Shown: positions 1 through 12,585, counted from the stretch's first letter. The stretch: DNA of 64,000 bases from Laburnicola sp. R22_1 (GCA_014281115.1 JACONQ010000007.1:1736001-1800000); one strand, 5' to 3'. Translations and numbers: made by a program. The notes: generated from the letters alone by a model not told the origin.

Positions 1-1868
1 GTTAAGAAACTTTAACACTAATTTAGTTTCGCACTTAGTAAGCTAATTAAAAGGCGTGTATATTACTAGCTACACTCTATAAATATATTTTAAAGTTTTT
101 AAATATGCCTAGCTTATATATAAGCTTTCTTACTATTAAGCGTAATTATTTACAAATAGTTGTGTTTACTAGCAACTCTTATATATTAACTTATAGAATA
201 TTTCCTATATAATATTATAATATAATAGGGTGTCTTAACATTTTAATAGATTGTGGCTAGATATTCTATAGTGGCTAATAGCCTACACGTCTTCTAATTG
301 GCTCACCTATATTTTAGATCTAAGAACCTAATATTTTGGCCTCTGCACCTACTAAATATATCTCGCCACACTCGCCTATTTATAGGGCCGCCTTATTTTA
401 AGAACTGCCTAAACTGTAGTAGTGCTGTTATCTATATTTCTTGCCTTTACTATTCTTTTCTTTGCTTCTCTTTGCTTCTTTTTGCTTAGCTTTTCTTTTC
501 TTCTCTTATTTCCTTGCCTAGCGTAGTATACTAAATATAAGCAATTTGTATGTATAATACTATTAATATCCTACTACTTTCTTATAAATAGCGCCCACCT
601 TACTACTATAAGTAGTAAATATAAGCCATAAATATACCTAGAATAAATGCGTCTGCAACTTAACTCCTTTAGGCCTTAGAGTATGCATTGCTATTAATAG
701 TAGAACAACTATATAAGGGGAATACTATTGTTACTTTTATAGCTACGCTTAATAATACTAGGGAGCTTAGATTAAGGGAGTAGGAAGCTATAGTGTATAG
801 GATAAGGGGTATAGGAAAAGACGTATAAAGTCTATAATTAAATTAAGTTCTTTGTCTTCTATTCTTAAAGCCACTTCTTAGTCTATATATTCTGCAAAGT
901 ATTGGCTGCCTATTACGCCTGTCTATTACCTCTACTATTAATTATTAACGTGTTCCTCTAGTAGTATAGCTTTTATTATTAGCTAAAAAGTCTATTCCGC
1001 AGCAACTACTACTTGTATTACCTAGGTAGCTTAAATTAATTATCTTTATACGCGGTAATACTATAAAGATAAGAATAGGCAGTATCTATTTCTAGATAGT
1101 ATATTTATATTTATATAAGACTATTCTTTATATCTACCTCTAAGACTTATCTATTATATCTAATAATTAATTAAATCACTCTAACTCTGCCCCTGCCCTA
1201 CTAAACACTCCTAATTTAATAGGCTAGTAGAATAGTTCTCTCTAAACTATTAATAGATAAGTTAATAATAGTAATTCTAGTGCTAGAGAAAACACTTTAC
1301 ACAATATATTAGGGAATGCCTAGAATAATATAACTTATTTAAGCAATTTTCTACTTAATGTAACACCTAAAGAAAAAAAGCAAATGGGAGTTTAATGCTT
1401 TTAATAACTCTAAGAGTTATTAAACTTGTAGTTAGAGGCTTATAGCGGCCACTTAATTATAAAAGTATATACGACTATTATTATTCTAGTTAAACTAGGC
1501 GCCGACCCTTAGCATATTATTATTAGAGGAATAAGATTATATAATATAGTGCCTCGATGTCCTTTAGGCTTAGCGTAATAATAAAACTTATTATTGCTAT
1601 TTACCTAAACGCTTTCTCCGTGCACTATATTATTTTTATCCTTTTACTAGTTTTCTTTCCTTCTATAATATTTTATTTCTATATACCTAGCTGTGTAATT
1701 TCTCTTTTTAGTCTAGAACTATTTTTTGCCTACTTGCCTCTAATACCCTATCACGCCTTTATATCTTTAATACCACATCTAGACAAACTTATTACTACTA
1801 TAGTACTAGAGAGTAGGTCTCTATTTCTAGTAAAGAAAAATAAAATAATATTATTGTTATATAACTAG
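1..1868. other. A+T-rich degraded matrix
   Basis: Very TpA-rich sequence, consistent with heavily RIP-mutated repeats. The few open stretches (for example 298-489 and 1557-1868, plus strand) are low-complexity hydrophobic translations without any motif and look like chance. I recognise no gene, LTR or terminal repeat here. Confidence 0.6.
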
Positions 1869-2310
1869 TTAGTGGAGTGCTTCTAGGTAGCAGAAGAGGT
1901 CTTAAGTAAGGTATATACTAGAGGACTTTATTTATATAAATATATTTCTAATAAATATCTAAGAAAAGGGAATTAGAGCTATAGTTAAGGCTATAGGAGT
2001 AGAGGCAACTATAAAGAGTTTAAAGAAATAGCTAATAGTATTTCGCTATATATTTAGTCACGTCTCTACTAGGGAAGATAAAATTGTTATTCTTATACTA
2101 ACTACTCTGCCTAAAGCGCTTAAGGAGACAAAATTGCAAACTTAGAGAAGTATAGAACATAGAAAAAAAGAGATAAATTTAGTACTAGGCATAATAATAA
2201 TCTTTTCTATTATTTACTATAAGATACCTAACACTATTAATCTCCTCTATATATATTATAAGCTGTTATTGCTAAGTAGGGCTAGGCGGCTAGAAGAAAG
2301 TAGAGAATAA
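1869..2310 (+). pseudogene. Unrecognised decayed coding sequence
   Basis: About 147 codons of mostly open frame with few stops, unlike the surrounding sequence, where stops occur every few codons. The first part (1869 to about 1970) is in one frame. After the run of A and G near 1965-1970 the reading continues in the next frame to a TAA at 2308-2310, so there appears to be a 1-base indel. The internal stops I see are TAG, as expected for RIP of Gln codons. The second part is rich in Lys, Ile and Leu, with a basic end (RARRLEESRE). I do not recognise the family. It is probably an internal piece of a mobile element or of a duplicated gene destroyed by RIP. Confidence 0.35.
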
Positions 2311-5300
2311 TATACTATATCTTAGTATATAAACAGCCTTAGAGTTCTAGGCTAAATTGCGCCTTAAAGTTTAGTGTATTCTAATTAAAATTCTTTAATA
2401 TACTTAGATAGTTGCTTAGTTAGGTGCCTATATTCTAAGTGACGGCTAAGTGCTCCTATAGATAGTTACTTAAGTAGGTAGACTTGTTGCAAGCTTAGTA
2501 GGAAGTCTGGTATAGTTTATTATAGTGGTTAGAATAACTATAGAATTTAATATAGACACTATTATAACTTTTAGCCAAGTTAATACTTGCTCTAAATAGA
2601 CTATTTAGGGTCAATTCTGCTATCTAACACTCTTCCTAGCTTGTCCTAGATTTGTCTGCTATAGGAGGTGCCTACTGCCTAGTCTAGATAATTTCTTAAA
2701 AGGGTAGAGTTAGTAGCTATTAGGCCTAAGGATTTGCCTTAACGCTTGTCTAGAACGCGTTAGTATTAGAAGATACAGCTAGTCTAAGAATGCTTTTATA
2801 TATTACTCCGCCTTTTTTAAGTTCTATATAGTATTACCTTGCCTCTTAATGCTGCTAGCCTCTAGAAAATAATAGATTATGTTTAAGTTTCCTACTAATT
2901 CTAGAGTACTCTACTATATATTCCTAGTAGCGCACTTCTCTAGAGGTACTAATCTTGTACTATCTTTGCCTTAGTTAAAATTAACGCTAATATAGTTATC
3001 TTTATCTTGTTATAATGTATTTTCAATTATAGCGAGAGTGAATTTTATATTTGTTAGAAATCTGGTTAGGCGCTTGTTTATTACTAGTAGTAATATCTTT
3101 TGTTTTTTTACGGTTGCTTAGTATTTACTCTATTATATCCTAAAATTTCATATGCTAAAAGTAGGCTATAGGTAATTTAGCAAAGAATATTTTTAGCATT
3201 TTAGTCGCTTACTAAATAGTAGGCTCCTAATATAGTATAACTTCTAGAACTGTACACAGAATATAAACTATATTACTTAGTAGTATATATTTCTATTTCT
3301 TTAATACGCTAAGTATATAAGCTATGCTATTAGAGTAATTAATATGCGCGTAGAAATATGGCTAATAAGGTACGCCTTCTATTAAAGTAAGTAAGCTATA
3401 GTCTAGGTGTAATTAAGGAAGACGTATAGAAATAGCATAATACTATTACTTAACTCTAGGTCTAACTAGCCCTAATAAGACTCTTTATTAAGTTCTTATT
3501 TACCTATACTGCGCCGTTCTAGATACGCTTTATATACGTATTACCGCCTTTAACCTTTATCTTTTTCCCTTATTATTTTAATAATACTTTTCTAGTTAAT
3601 AAGGCCTATACTATCTAGTATGTAGAAATATGAGAGAATATAGAGTACGTATATTTAAGTCCTTACTAGTAAAATAGAAGTCTACTAGAGAAGATCTGAG
3701 GCTTATTTAGTATAGTGTTCTACTCTACTAATATTTGCTGCACCTTCTTGCCTTAGTTAAATAAGTTGCCTAATTTGCTTATAGGTGGATCTAGATAGTG
3801 TTAGGCTTTTAATACCTAATTTGCTCGCTTTATTATTCTGGTATTATATAAGGGGGGCCTCTACTAAAAATAAGTTCGTAGAAGCTTTCTAGTTAGGACT
3901 CTGTTTCTTCTTTAATAGACTATAGTTAATAGAGCGCCTTTTTATTCTATTGCTACTTAATAGGTTAAATAAAATAGTCTAAAAGCTATCTAGCATTAAA
4001 GAAGCTTATTTCTAAGGCTAGCTTAGTGTAGATGATTTATAAGTAAGGGCAAGTAGCTCTTAAGTAGCTAATTTGCGTAACGTGGTTAAAATTGCATAGC
4101 ACTTTGCGTAATAATATTTATAAACCTAAATAATAGCCTTTAGTTAGTTAATATTATCTAAAGCGGCTATATTTTATTAAATAATACTAGTGAGTTAAGT
4201 AGTAAAAAGACTAAACTAGAAGACAACCTATTATATAGAGTAGCTATAATAGAGTAGGCTTGGCATTCCTATATATAGCAGCCTATAGATTATCTAATCT
4301 ACTATCTACTATCTATAGGGTACACTAACTATTTTGGTTAAAAGAGTTCTTTTAGCCAAAGTAGTTAGCATTACGTTACCTCTTCTCTCTAACTATATTA
4401 TAATTTAGGGCACTTACAAACATAGCGCTAGTACGCTTTGCACAGCTCTAATAACTAATTATTTATAAATTGGGAATAGTGCTAATAATATCTAATTTGC
4501 TAATTATTTGTACTATTTATACTGCCGCCCTTAACCCCTACCTAGTAACTATTCTAATTTCCTCGCCTATTAGCTAGGAGTGAAGCTGTCTTAAAAGCAA
4601 GGTGCTTATGCCAAATTAACTTTCCTTAGCTAATAATCCCTAAGATATATTATGCACGTCCTCCCTTATAAGACTAAGATATCCCTTAGTTCTTTACTAG
4701 TTGCCTTTTTGCATAACTAGCCTTATATCTATTTAGTTCTTATTAGCTTTGCTTTTTTACCGCCCAGTCTTTAGAATATAAGTGTTAACCCTTAATATAG
4801 GGCAAAATTACTAAGGTCTTATTAATCTAGTACGCAGCCCTAAAAATATGGCTTTTTAATTCTAACTATCTTCCTAGAAAGTGAGCCGTGTCTTGCTTAT
4901 TTAATAGCGGGGACTAGAAATATATATTAAGTTATAGGTTTAGAATGGCACTCCTTAGTAATATACCTACTCTATTTAAGAGCTAGTATAGCTAGACTTC
5001 TAGCGGCTTTATAGAGCTATTAATAGACTTAAGAAAATATCTAAGGGACTTTACGCTATAGTCAAGGCTATATAGAATAAAGTAGAGTATATATAGTATA
5101 GTAAATCTATTATTAAATATTTCTAAAAGTCTAAGTTACTAGGGTTTATTCTAGGTACTATAAAAGTGCACTATATTGCTACTTCTTTTAACTATATAAG
5201 AGGCAGTTAGAGATTTCTTTAGTAGATATTGCCTTATATAGAGTGGCTACTTAGAGTGTCTTAGTGCTAAGAAGACTTTTAAGGATTATAGTAAGCTATA

Positions 5301-8300
5301 AGTACTAGACTGTCTTTCTTACTCTGCACGCTCATAGGCATTACAAAATACAGAAATCCTATCCTAACTACTATGCCTACTCTCTCTTACACTTATTAGC
5401 AAGCTGAAAAAATAAGATAGCTATTTTTGCTAGCTTAAAGCTTAATAAGATTTAACTCTAAATAGGCAAAGACTTTATTTCTTATAATAGAACCTTCTAC
5501 GCATCTTTAATATATATTTTTCTTTATTTATTAAGGCGGCTACCCTTACTTATACTTATTTGTTGTATTTCTACGTTGTTTAGTACTAAATATTAGATAA
5601 TGTGCTTTGCTATAACTATAGAAATTAGTGCTTTTTAAGATTAGGCACTAATATAAAATATCTATATAATCTCTTCCTTTTAGTATAGTCTGTACTAGAT
5701 CTATATATAGTTATTACACGCGTACCTAAATAGATTATAATAGCCTTCGCAAGCTGTGCATCTAGAATGCTATAATAATCTTTTATATATAGCATATTAA
5801 TCAGATAAGAATATAGCGCCTTTAATTATAAATTTATATAAACTATTCTAGACTATATATTATCTATGCAAGCGAAGTACTTATGCGTAGAACCTTTATC
5901 CCTAGTGTTTAGTATAAGGGCTAGATGTAGTATGCAAAAGCTCCTCTATTTATTATTGCTAATAGTATGCATCTTTTTGTCCTCTAAATAATCTTAGGGA
6001 ACACTAATTAGAGGCAGTTTTAACCGCTCCCTAATAGCGAAACTATTTAGATAGACTATTAGCCATTATACTAAAACTATTGCTAGTATTAGACGCGTGA
6101 CTATCTAGCGAGGTGGATATATTAAGTAGTCTAGACTACTGCAGGCCCACTTATTAAATAGGGAAAGTGCCATCCCTCTCTTTATAGCGTGGCTCTATTA
6201 AGAGTAGTAAGAAGAAGTAATATTCCTAGCCAAGCTTCTTAACTATAGCTTCTATTAGCAGCCTCTCTTATTACTTTGCAAGTAACTAAGCCCTATAAGA
6301 TTAGCACATAACTAAACTAGTGTATACTTAAGGTAGACCTCTAAGGCGCTATATTTTTTAGCAAAGTTAAGACGCAAACTAGAGATAGGAAGATTTAATA
6401 GAGCGCGTAGTAGTATTATATAGGATGTATTCTAATATATTAATTAATTATACTAGGCGTAGAGAAGTATCTAATTATGCGTGTTCTTAGTGCAACTATT
6501 TTTAATTACACTTAACAACGTATCCGCATCCGCGTCTAATAAGTAATGCGAAATTATAACTAAAAGCTACTTAATACTACTACTATCTTAGTATATTATC
6601 CTTTTAGAAGTGGTCTATAAATTGCAATATTAAGCTAGATAGAAATAGTAAAGTACCTAATTAGTGTTATAATAGTGCAAAGCTAATTATATTACAAGTG
6701 TGCTAATCGAAAAAGCAGCTTAATTAGATACACTATTTAGTTCCTATATTATATCTTGCACGTCTACCTTGCAAGACTATAAACTGCCTAATATAGTTCT
6801 TAGTTGCCTTTATGCACGTCTTTATTACCTGCCTATATTCTAGACAGCCACTATATAATATGCTTTTAGCTTCTTTTCTATTGCGCACTAGGTCTACAAT
6901 TATAGAATCTAATAGAGATTACCAAAATTACTAAAATTACTATTAGTTTTAGTCTAAATAAGCGCGCTGACAGCATAGTAGAGGGTAATATTTAACTAAA
7001 TCTTTTATAAGGTTTGCATCTAACTCTTTATAGGCGGCTTTCTTTCTAACCATAATAAGATAAAGACCCCTAAGCAAGGCTCTTATAAATAATTAAGCGG
7101 CGACAACACAGAATAAGTGGCCAAACCTACTAAGATATAGAAGCTTATATATAAGAATGCTATAAAATATAAGAACTAGTAGACAAGTATAAAAGTAGAA
7201 GATTATTAGGCATATATATAAGAAATAGAGTTAGGCGGGCAGTGTTAGGTGTTAGTTAAATATAAACATCTAGTTAAGAAAGCGGCTATTCTATAGAAGT
7301 GGCAAGACGTTTTGCCTATTATAAAATAGGTAGATAATAAGAGCGCAAATACTTTTAAGAACAAGTTTAAAAAATTTCTTTATTATATAAGAAACTATAT
7401 AGAGTATTACTAAATAGTAAAAAGAATATTATAAAGGTTAGTCTTAGGGGCCAGATAACTTAGTACTTAGATAGTATCTCTATACTAATTATTAACTCGT
7501 TAGGGACAGCTATAGCAAAGAAGCTAGTATACTATAGGTAACTACAATAATTAGCTAGACCTATAGGTATTAACTCTTAATATAGAAGTTTACTTTCTAT
7601 AAAGTTCTATCTAGTAGAAGTTATCTAGAAAATAATTCTAATATTTTAAGCATTATTAAACTTAAGGATAAGTTCTATAAGGTCCTTATTAGGTTATATA
7701 CACTCCACTAACTAGAAGAATAGTATAAAATAGACGGCTTATACTATCTACTAAAGCTAAGTAAGGGACTAGTAAATATGTAAGACGTATAGTTGTAAAG
7801 AATTTTAAAAACTATAGTGTGCTTTATAAATTAATAGTTAAGCCCATATACAAAGCAGCTTATAACTATTAGGAGTTTAAGTAAAAGAGTAATAAATACT
7901 AGGAGAATTATATATTTACTAGAATACTTAAACATTATAATATTTTTAAACTTATTAAATTAAGTACCTTTTAGCAACTTTTGTCCTACTTACTATCTTC
8001 TTCTCCAGAGTAATATTATTATATATCTTAATAGTGTTGCTCTTTTCGCGTATATAAAAATGCTTACTAACTTACTATATTTGTGTAAGACGCGCTATAC
8101 GTCTATACTAATTAGGAAAAGTTCTAAAATTAGCGCGTCGCTTAATAGATGCGTATATAAATTATAGTAAAAGAAGTTAGCTAGGTTTATACTATATAGT
8201 ACTGTGTCTCTATTTTACTTTTGTCTTAAACTAAAGAAGAAACTAGTTAAAATCATATGCTTAAAAAGTAAAAGAGCCCTACTTTTTAAAGCCTAGATAC

Positions 8301-8510
8301 GAGTAAAAGATGGCTAGCCCTTCTCTAAGTGTTTCGTCCCTTACTAGTTAGGACCGCCACGCTATAGGCATGGCTATCTAGGTAGTATAGTGTATAATAG
8401 CATATATCTATTAAGTTATATAATATATTTATAAATGCCTTTATACCTATAGTAAGTATATATAGAGCAAAATAATAGCTTAGCAAATTAGTATTAAGGT
8501 TAATATATTC
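2311..8510. other. A+T-rich degraded matrix
   Basis: More than 6 kb in which I can name no family. Parts around 4.9-5.4 kb and 7.0-7.7 kb (plus strand) have somewhat longer open runs with Lys/Ile/Tyr-rich translations and TAG/TAA interruptions. These look like old retroelement or transposase remains, but I see no catalytic motif on either strand that would justify a call. Confidence 0.5.
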
Positions 8511-8512
8511 TA

Positions 8513-8550
8513 TTAGTAGCCCGAACAGATTAGTCCACCGGACAGTTTTT
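8513..8550 (+). repeat. Left terminal inverted repeat of pogo-like element 1
   Basis: The reverse complement of 10669-10706 matches this 38-bp end with five mismatches. The right copy holds a 13-bp word beginning TTAGTAGCCC twice, 17 bp apart. In the left copy the second word has diverged. The TIR runs up to the T-run just before the gene. Confidence 0.88.
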
Positions 8551-8582
8551 GTCAAGACCACAACACTTCACTATGAATTATA

Positions 8583-10277
8583 ATGTCTCAACAACACGAC
8601 GCGTTATTATCTAATTAAGAAGGCAGAATTGAGCTTGCCCTTTACGCCTATTAGAATAAGCAAATTTCAAGCCTGCGACACGCTGCTACAGTATATAATA
8701 TTCCAAAGTCTACACTAAGCAATCGAATTAACGAAATTACCGCCTAAGCAGATACATAATTAGGCATAGCAAAGCTTATCGCGACTAAAGAGCAGACGCT
8801 CATATAGTATATCCTAGACCTAGATTCGCGAGGATTTGCACCCTAGCTAGGTAAGGTGGAAGATATGGCCAACAAACTGCTAGCTGCGCGGCATAGAGAC
8901 CCTATAGGACAATGCTAGGCTTAGCGCTTTGTAAAGCGCATACCTAAGCTTAAAATGGCTTTTAATTAAGCGAAGGACTGACAGAGGATACAATAAGAAG
9001 ACCTAGAGGTTATAAACACGTGGTTTCAGCTAGTGGAGGACATAAAAGCCAAGTATAGAGTGCAGGATAAAGATATCTATAACTTTAATAAGATAGGCTT
9101 CTAGATAGGAGTTATTAGCTTAATAAAGGTTGTAACTAGTTTAGAAAGACGTTCTTAACCTATGCTTGTTTAGCTAGGCAACCGTAAGTGGGTTATAGTA
9201 ATTTAGAGTATTTGCGCTGCTAAGTATACTGCCCCGCCCTTTATTATCTATAAAGGGCGAGTTTACATCTTAGCGTAGTATGAGGAGACTAGTATCCCCC
9301 GCGATTAAAAGCTCTTAGTCTCTAAGACTAGCTAGACTAATAGCGAGCTTAGAGTCGCGTAGTTAAAGCACTTTAACGCGTATACAAGGCCGCGCATAGT
9401 GGGGTTATGGAGGTTACTTATTCTAGACGGCTATAAGAGCCACCACTCCTAGGATTTTAAGGATTATTGCCTAAAACAGAAGATTCTAACACTCTGTATA
9501 CTAGCGCTCTTATCTTATATCCCCCAGCCGCTTAATGTGGTCTGTTTCGCGCCACTAAAGCTAAAGTACTCCTAGCGCGTGCGGGACTTGGCGCGCTAAT
9601 GCGTCTTTTATATTAACAAAAAGGGCTTTCTACTAGCCTTTTGCAATGCGTTTTTTAATATGTTTATACTAGAAAACTGCAAGAAAGCCTTTAAGGCCTC
9701 TAGGCTTATTCCTTTAGATGCGTTAGTAGTAGTAGATCGCCTTAATGTGCGTATTCACACTCCACCTTAGGGTACCCCACCGGATACACCATAGCAAGCC
9801 AGGACCCTAAGCAATACCCTTAAGTTTAGATCCTAGTCAAAGCTCGTACGCGACTCTTTTATTCGGTCTCCACCTAATACTAAATCGAGCTACTCACAGC
9901 TTATAAAAGGTGCTAAACTCATGCTCTACTATAGTGTACTTTAAGAGACCTGTATTAAGGAACTTAAGGAGCAAATTAAGGTTCTAACAAAGCGAAAAAC
10001 GCGTAAAAGAAAGCGCATTCAGAAAGGTAGAACGCTAGACTTTGCTTAGGGAGCAGATTTGGGAGTAGAAAGCCCTTCTATTAGGGTAAAGTTGTTGAAA
10101 AGGGCGCGAGGTAGTGGTGAGGGAGAGGCAGGTCCCTTAACACAACGTCGCTGTGGGAGGTGCGGAGAGCTTAGGCACAACTTAAGAACCTATTAGATAG
10201 ATAAAGAGATAGAGGAGGAGTCAGATGTTACTCTTAGCGGCTTATTTTCAGATAGTGTTAATAGTAAAATAGAGTAA
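8583..10277 (+). pseudogene. Pogo-like transposase, RIP-inactivated (565 codons)
   Basis: DDE transposase of the pogo/Fot1 group, which cuts and pastes the element at TA sites in the nucleus. The frame is unbroken by indels from ATG 8583 to TAA 10275-10277 but has many internal TAA/TAG stops. An N-terminal helix-turn-helix (pattern AATVYNIPKSTLSNR) is followed by a Tc5/CENP-B-type second domain. Catalytic positions: D1 (residue 169) is Asn, D2 (residue 282, codons CTA GAC) is intact in the motif LLILDGYKSH, and D3 (residue 318) is Asn in PQPLNV. D2 and D3 are separated by 35 residues. A C-terminal zinc knuckle at 10152-10193 reads CGRCGELRHNLRTY, so the last Cys is Tyr and the usual Gly before His is Arg. 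The gene cannot make an active enzyme. Confidence 0.9.
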
Positions 10278-10505
10278 TTTTATTATAGATTACTATAAGG
10301 CCAAAAATAACGGGTTAACTTTATCTTGCAATAGTACGCACTCAGTGACTAAAAATCAAATAAAGTACTACTTAAGATATAGTATGCTTCACTGCGAATC
10401 ACAATAAGTATACTATATATTACCTACGTATAGTATGGTAGATAATATATCGTATATTATAGGGAGTCTTGTTGTAAGTTCGTATTGCCAAGAAAGACTT
10501 CTTAG

Positions 10506-10534
10506 CTTTGCGCGGCTGCTACAGCCGCGCAAAG
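10506..10534. repeat. Perfect 13-bp GC-rich hairpin
   Basis: The arms CTTTGCGCGGCTG (10506-10518) and CAGCCGCGCAAAG (10522-10534) are exact reverse complements around a 3-base loop CTA. The hairpin stands out as an unmutated GC-rich island in the AT-rich 3' non-coding part of pogo-like element 1. It could be a terminator-like or 3'-end structure of the transposase transcript, or simply a small inverted repeat. I cannot decide from sequence alone. Confidence 0.75.
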
Positions 10535-10668
10535 AGGCTGCACGACGTAAAAAGTAGATTAAATAGTAACTTGGTATATTATAAGTTATAGTAGATTATT
10601 ATAAGTCACTATAAAGTAACGTTAGTGGTGTTCTATAATAAGTTATGAGGAATCTCGAAGTTGCCAAG

Positions 10669-10706
10669 AAAAACTGTCCGGGCTACTAATCTATCCGGGC
10701 TACTAA
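10669..10706 (-). repeat. Right terminal inverted repeat of pogo-like element 1
   Basis: Reverse complement of the left end 8513-8550 (33 of 38 match). Both copies of the 17-bp-spaced word are well preserved here. It is followed by the TA target duplication at 10707-10708. Confidence 0.88.
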
Positions 10707-10797
10707 TAGAATATGTTATCTTTGTTTATAGACTATGGCCTACTAGAGTTATAGCACTTTACCACAGTTTAATATAACTTCTACTAACCTAACTTAT

Positions 10798-11052
10798 AAT
10801 AATTTCTTTTGCACTATAATTAATTTGTTACTATAATTAACCCGTCTTAATAATTTCTCTTATACTATAATTAATTTGTTATTATAACTAGCCTATCTTA
10901 ACAATTTCTCTTACACTATAATTAATTTGTTACTATAATTAATCCGCCTTAATACTTTCTCTTACACTATAATTAATTCGTTACTGTAACTAGCCCACCT
11001 TAATAATTCCTCTTATACTATAATTAATTTGTTACTATAACTAGCCCAACTT
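10798..11052. repeat. 51-bp minisatellite, about five copies
   Basis: Five head-to-tail copies of a 51-bp unit with the core CACTATAATTAATTTGTTAC and a junction of the form CTTAATAATTTCTCTTA. Copies differ almost only by C/T and G/A changes (for example TAATTAACCCGTC, TAACTAGCCTATC, TAATTAATCCGCC, TAACTAGCCCACC). The unit appears to be a local tandem array mutated afterwards. No coding content. Confidence 0.88.
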
Positions 11053-11159
11053 AACACCTCCGCAGTTAGAGAAAACGTTAAGAAATAGCTTAAGAAATGC
11101 TAGCAGCATAAACTTTAACGTTCTTTAAGCATAAGTAGTACCGCGTTAAGCCATGTAAG

Positions 11160-11355
11160 CAAGCTTACTAAAGATCTTAGAGGGTAAATAAGTAGTAATA
11201 GACAAGCTTACTAGAGAGTCTCTTTAAGGGCAAAAGATGCAATAAGTATATAGATAAGTTTACTAAAGATCTTTAAGGGCAAAGAAGCGATAATATATAG
11301 TAACGCATAGGTAAGGTTACTAGAGAGTTTTTTTAAGGGCAAAAGAGTAAGCTTA
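11160..11355. repeat. Degenerate tandem repeat, unit about 50-57 bp
   Basis: Four imperfect copies that each start with AAGCTTACTAAAGATC or AAGCTTACTAGAGAGT and contain TTTAAGGGCAAA about 20 bp later. Spacing varies between about 50 and 57 bp. The tract directly follows the 51-bp array and may be an older repeat of the same region. Confidence 0.6.
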
Positions 11356-11466
11356 CTACTGCAACGTGGTAAGCACATAGATAAACGCTTACTTTAGAGT
11401 ACTTGTTAGATATTTAAATAGGCTAGGCAGAGTAGACTAGTAGGAAAGAGTAGGCGGAGATTAATC

Positions 11467-11501
11467 TTTTATTTATTTATTAATTTATTTATTTATTTAT
11501 T
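11467..11501. repeat. (ATTT)n microsatellite
   Basis: A run of TTTA/ATTT tetranucleotides with one interruption, followed by a short TACC run. Confidence 0.85.
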
Positions 11502-11639
11502 ACCTACCTACCCTCTACCTATAGCTAGCAGCCAGTAGCTTTATTAAGCTCTTGTTATTAATGCAACACCCTTCTACTATACTGCTTAAATATTTATAAT
11601 AAGCTAACTAAAGAAGTGCAGCTAATTAGTATAGCTAAT

Positions 11640-12366
11640 CTCTCCCTTACTATAATAAGAACAACACTAAAGATTAATAGAGGAAAGTTATAGTCTAGTA
11701 CTCTATAGTTTGTGCTATTTCTTAGGTATAGCTACTTAGATTATGCACGAGCTTAACTGCAAGACAAGGACTACTCTAGATTTATAGTTAAAGATCTATT
11801 TAGATCCTAAAGATATTATAGATACTCTTAGAAACGCTCTCTTACACAACTTAGGACTTGTGTATCTTCTAGAAGAGAATGCACTAGCATGCAAAATGCC
11901 TTCACCCCTAATTAGGAAGCTGCTATATACTCTAGATATCTTTATAGTTTATAAGTAGGCAGATAAGAACTGTCTAATTAAGAATATAGATAAGTTTGTG
12001 GATATTTACTATAGGCTATACCTAAAAGCTTTACTTTACTACTATAAAGTAGAAGGAAGCAATTTAGCGCATAGTTTTAACCGCTATAAGTGGTGCGGAA
12101 GAATAGTTTAGAAAGTTATAGAGATAATAGGATAAAATGCGCAAGTTGTATAATAGGTAGTTTATAAAAAAGCTCTATATTTTCTATATAAAGATATAAT
12201 GCGCGCTTCTAGTTTATAGCACTTTAAAACCTACTCTAGAAGCGTCTATACACTATCTTTTCTGTCTATTTATATATGCCTACTTATATATACTACTCTA
12301 ATCCTTTTTATTTTCTTACCCGCCCTTGCACACTCTTCTTATCTACAGCCTGCCATCCTTACATAA
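11640..12366 (+). pseudogene. Unrecognised decayed gene
   Basis: One frame stays open for roughly 240 codons apart from about eight TAA/TAG stops and ends at TAA 12364-12366. The other frames are full of stops. The translation looks like a real globular protein: acidic and basic residues mixed with Leu, Cys and aromatic residues, with patches such as IMHELNCKTRTTLDL, LVYLLEENALACKMPS and HSFNRYKWCGRIV. I do not recognise the family and see no transposon termini. The last part runs into the start of the 13-bp minisatellite, so the original C-terminus is uncertain. It could be a duplicated host gene or a mobile-element ORF that was then RIP-mutated. Confidence 0.45.
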
Positions 12367-12370
12367 TTTA

Positions 12371-12585
12371 TCTTACCTTACCTATCTACCTTACCTATCC
12401 ACCTTACCTATCCACCTTACCTATCTACCTTACCTATCTACCTTACCCGCAGCCTGCCATTCTTACCTAATTTATATTACCTTACCTAATTCACCTCACC
12501 TTACCTATCTACCTTACCTATCCACCTTACTTATCTACCTTACCTATTCACCTTATCTATTCACCTTACCCACCTTACCTATAAA
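12371..12585. repeat. 13-bp minisatellite (TTACCTATCTACC)n
   Basis: At least 12 copies of a 13-bp unit TTACCTAT(C/T)(T/C)ACC, interrupted once by a segment (GCAGCCTGCCAT followed by CTTACCTAATTTATATTA) that repeats the sequence just before the array at about 12346-12375. A higher-order duplication of leader plus array is therefore likely. The open frames across it are only translations of the repeat. Confidence 0.88.

Larger units (their letters stand above)
8513..10706 (+). mobile_element. Pogo/Fot1-like DNA transposon 1 (zinc-knuckle class)
   Basis: A 2,194-bp element bounded by 38-bp terminal inverted repeats and a TA target duplication (8511-8512 and 10707-10708). It carries one transposase gene on the plus strand. 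The flanks form a near-palindrome around the TA (left ATATTC, right GAATAT). The non-coding 3' part (10278-10668) is AT-rich but contains a perfect 13-bp GC-rich hairpin. Superfamily assignment rests on the TA duplication, the CENP-B-like helix-turn-helix N-terminus and a D-D spacing of 35 residues in the transposase. Its closest relative in the window is the element at 27358-31342. Confidence 0.9.

Noticed and set aside
298..489. Open frame of 63 codons
   Set aside because: Low-complexity hydrophobic translation in AT-rich sequence, no motif, no start context; expected by chance in 64 kb.
1557..1868. Open frame of 103 codons with many hydrophobic residues
   Set aside because: Looks like a membrane protein only because TA-rich codons give Leu, Ile, Phe and Tyr; no conserved pattern found.
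10798..11052. Regularly spaced repeats that might suggest a CRISPR array
   Set aside because: The repeats are head-to-tail with no unique spacers, and the context is a eukaryotic transposon-rich region.
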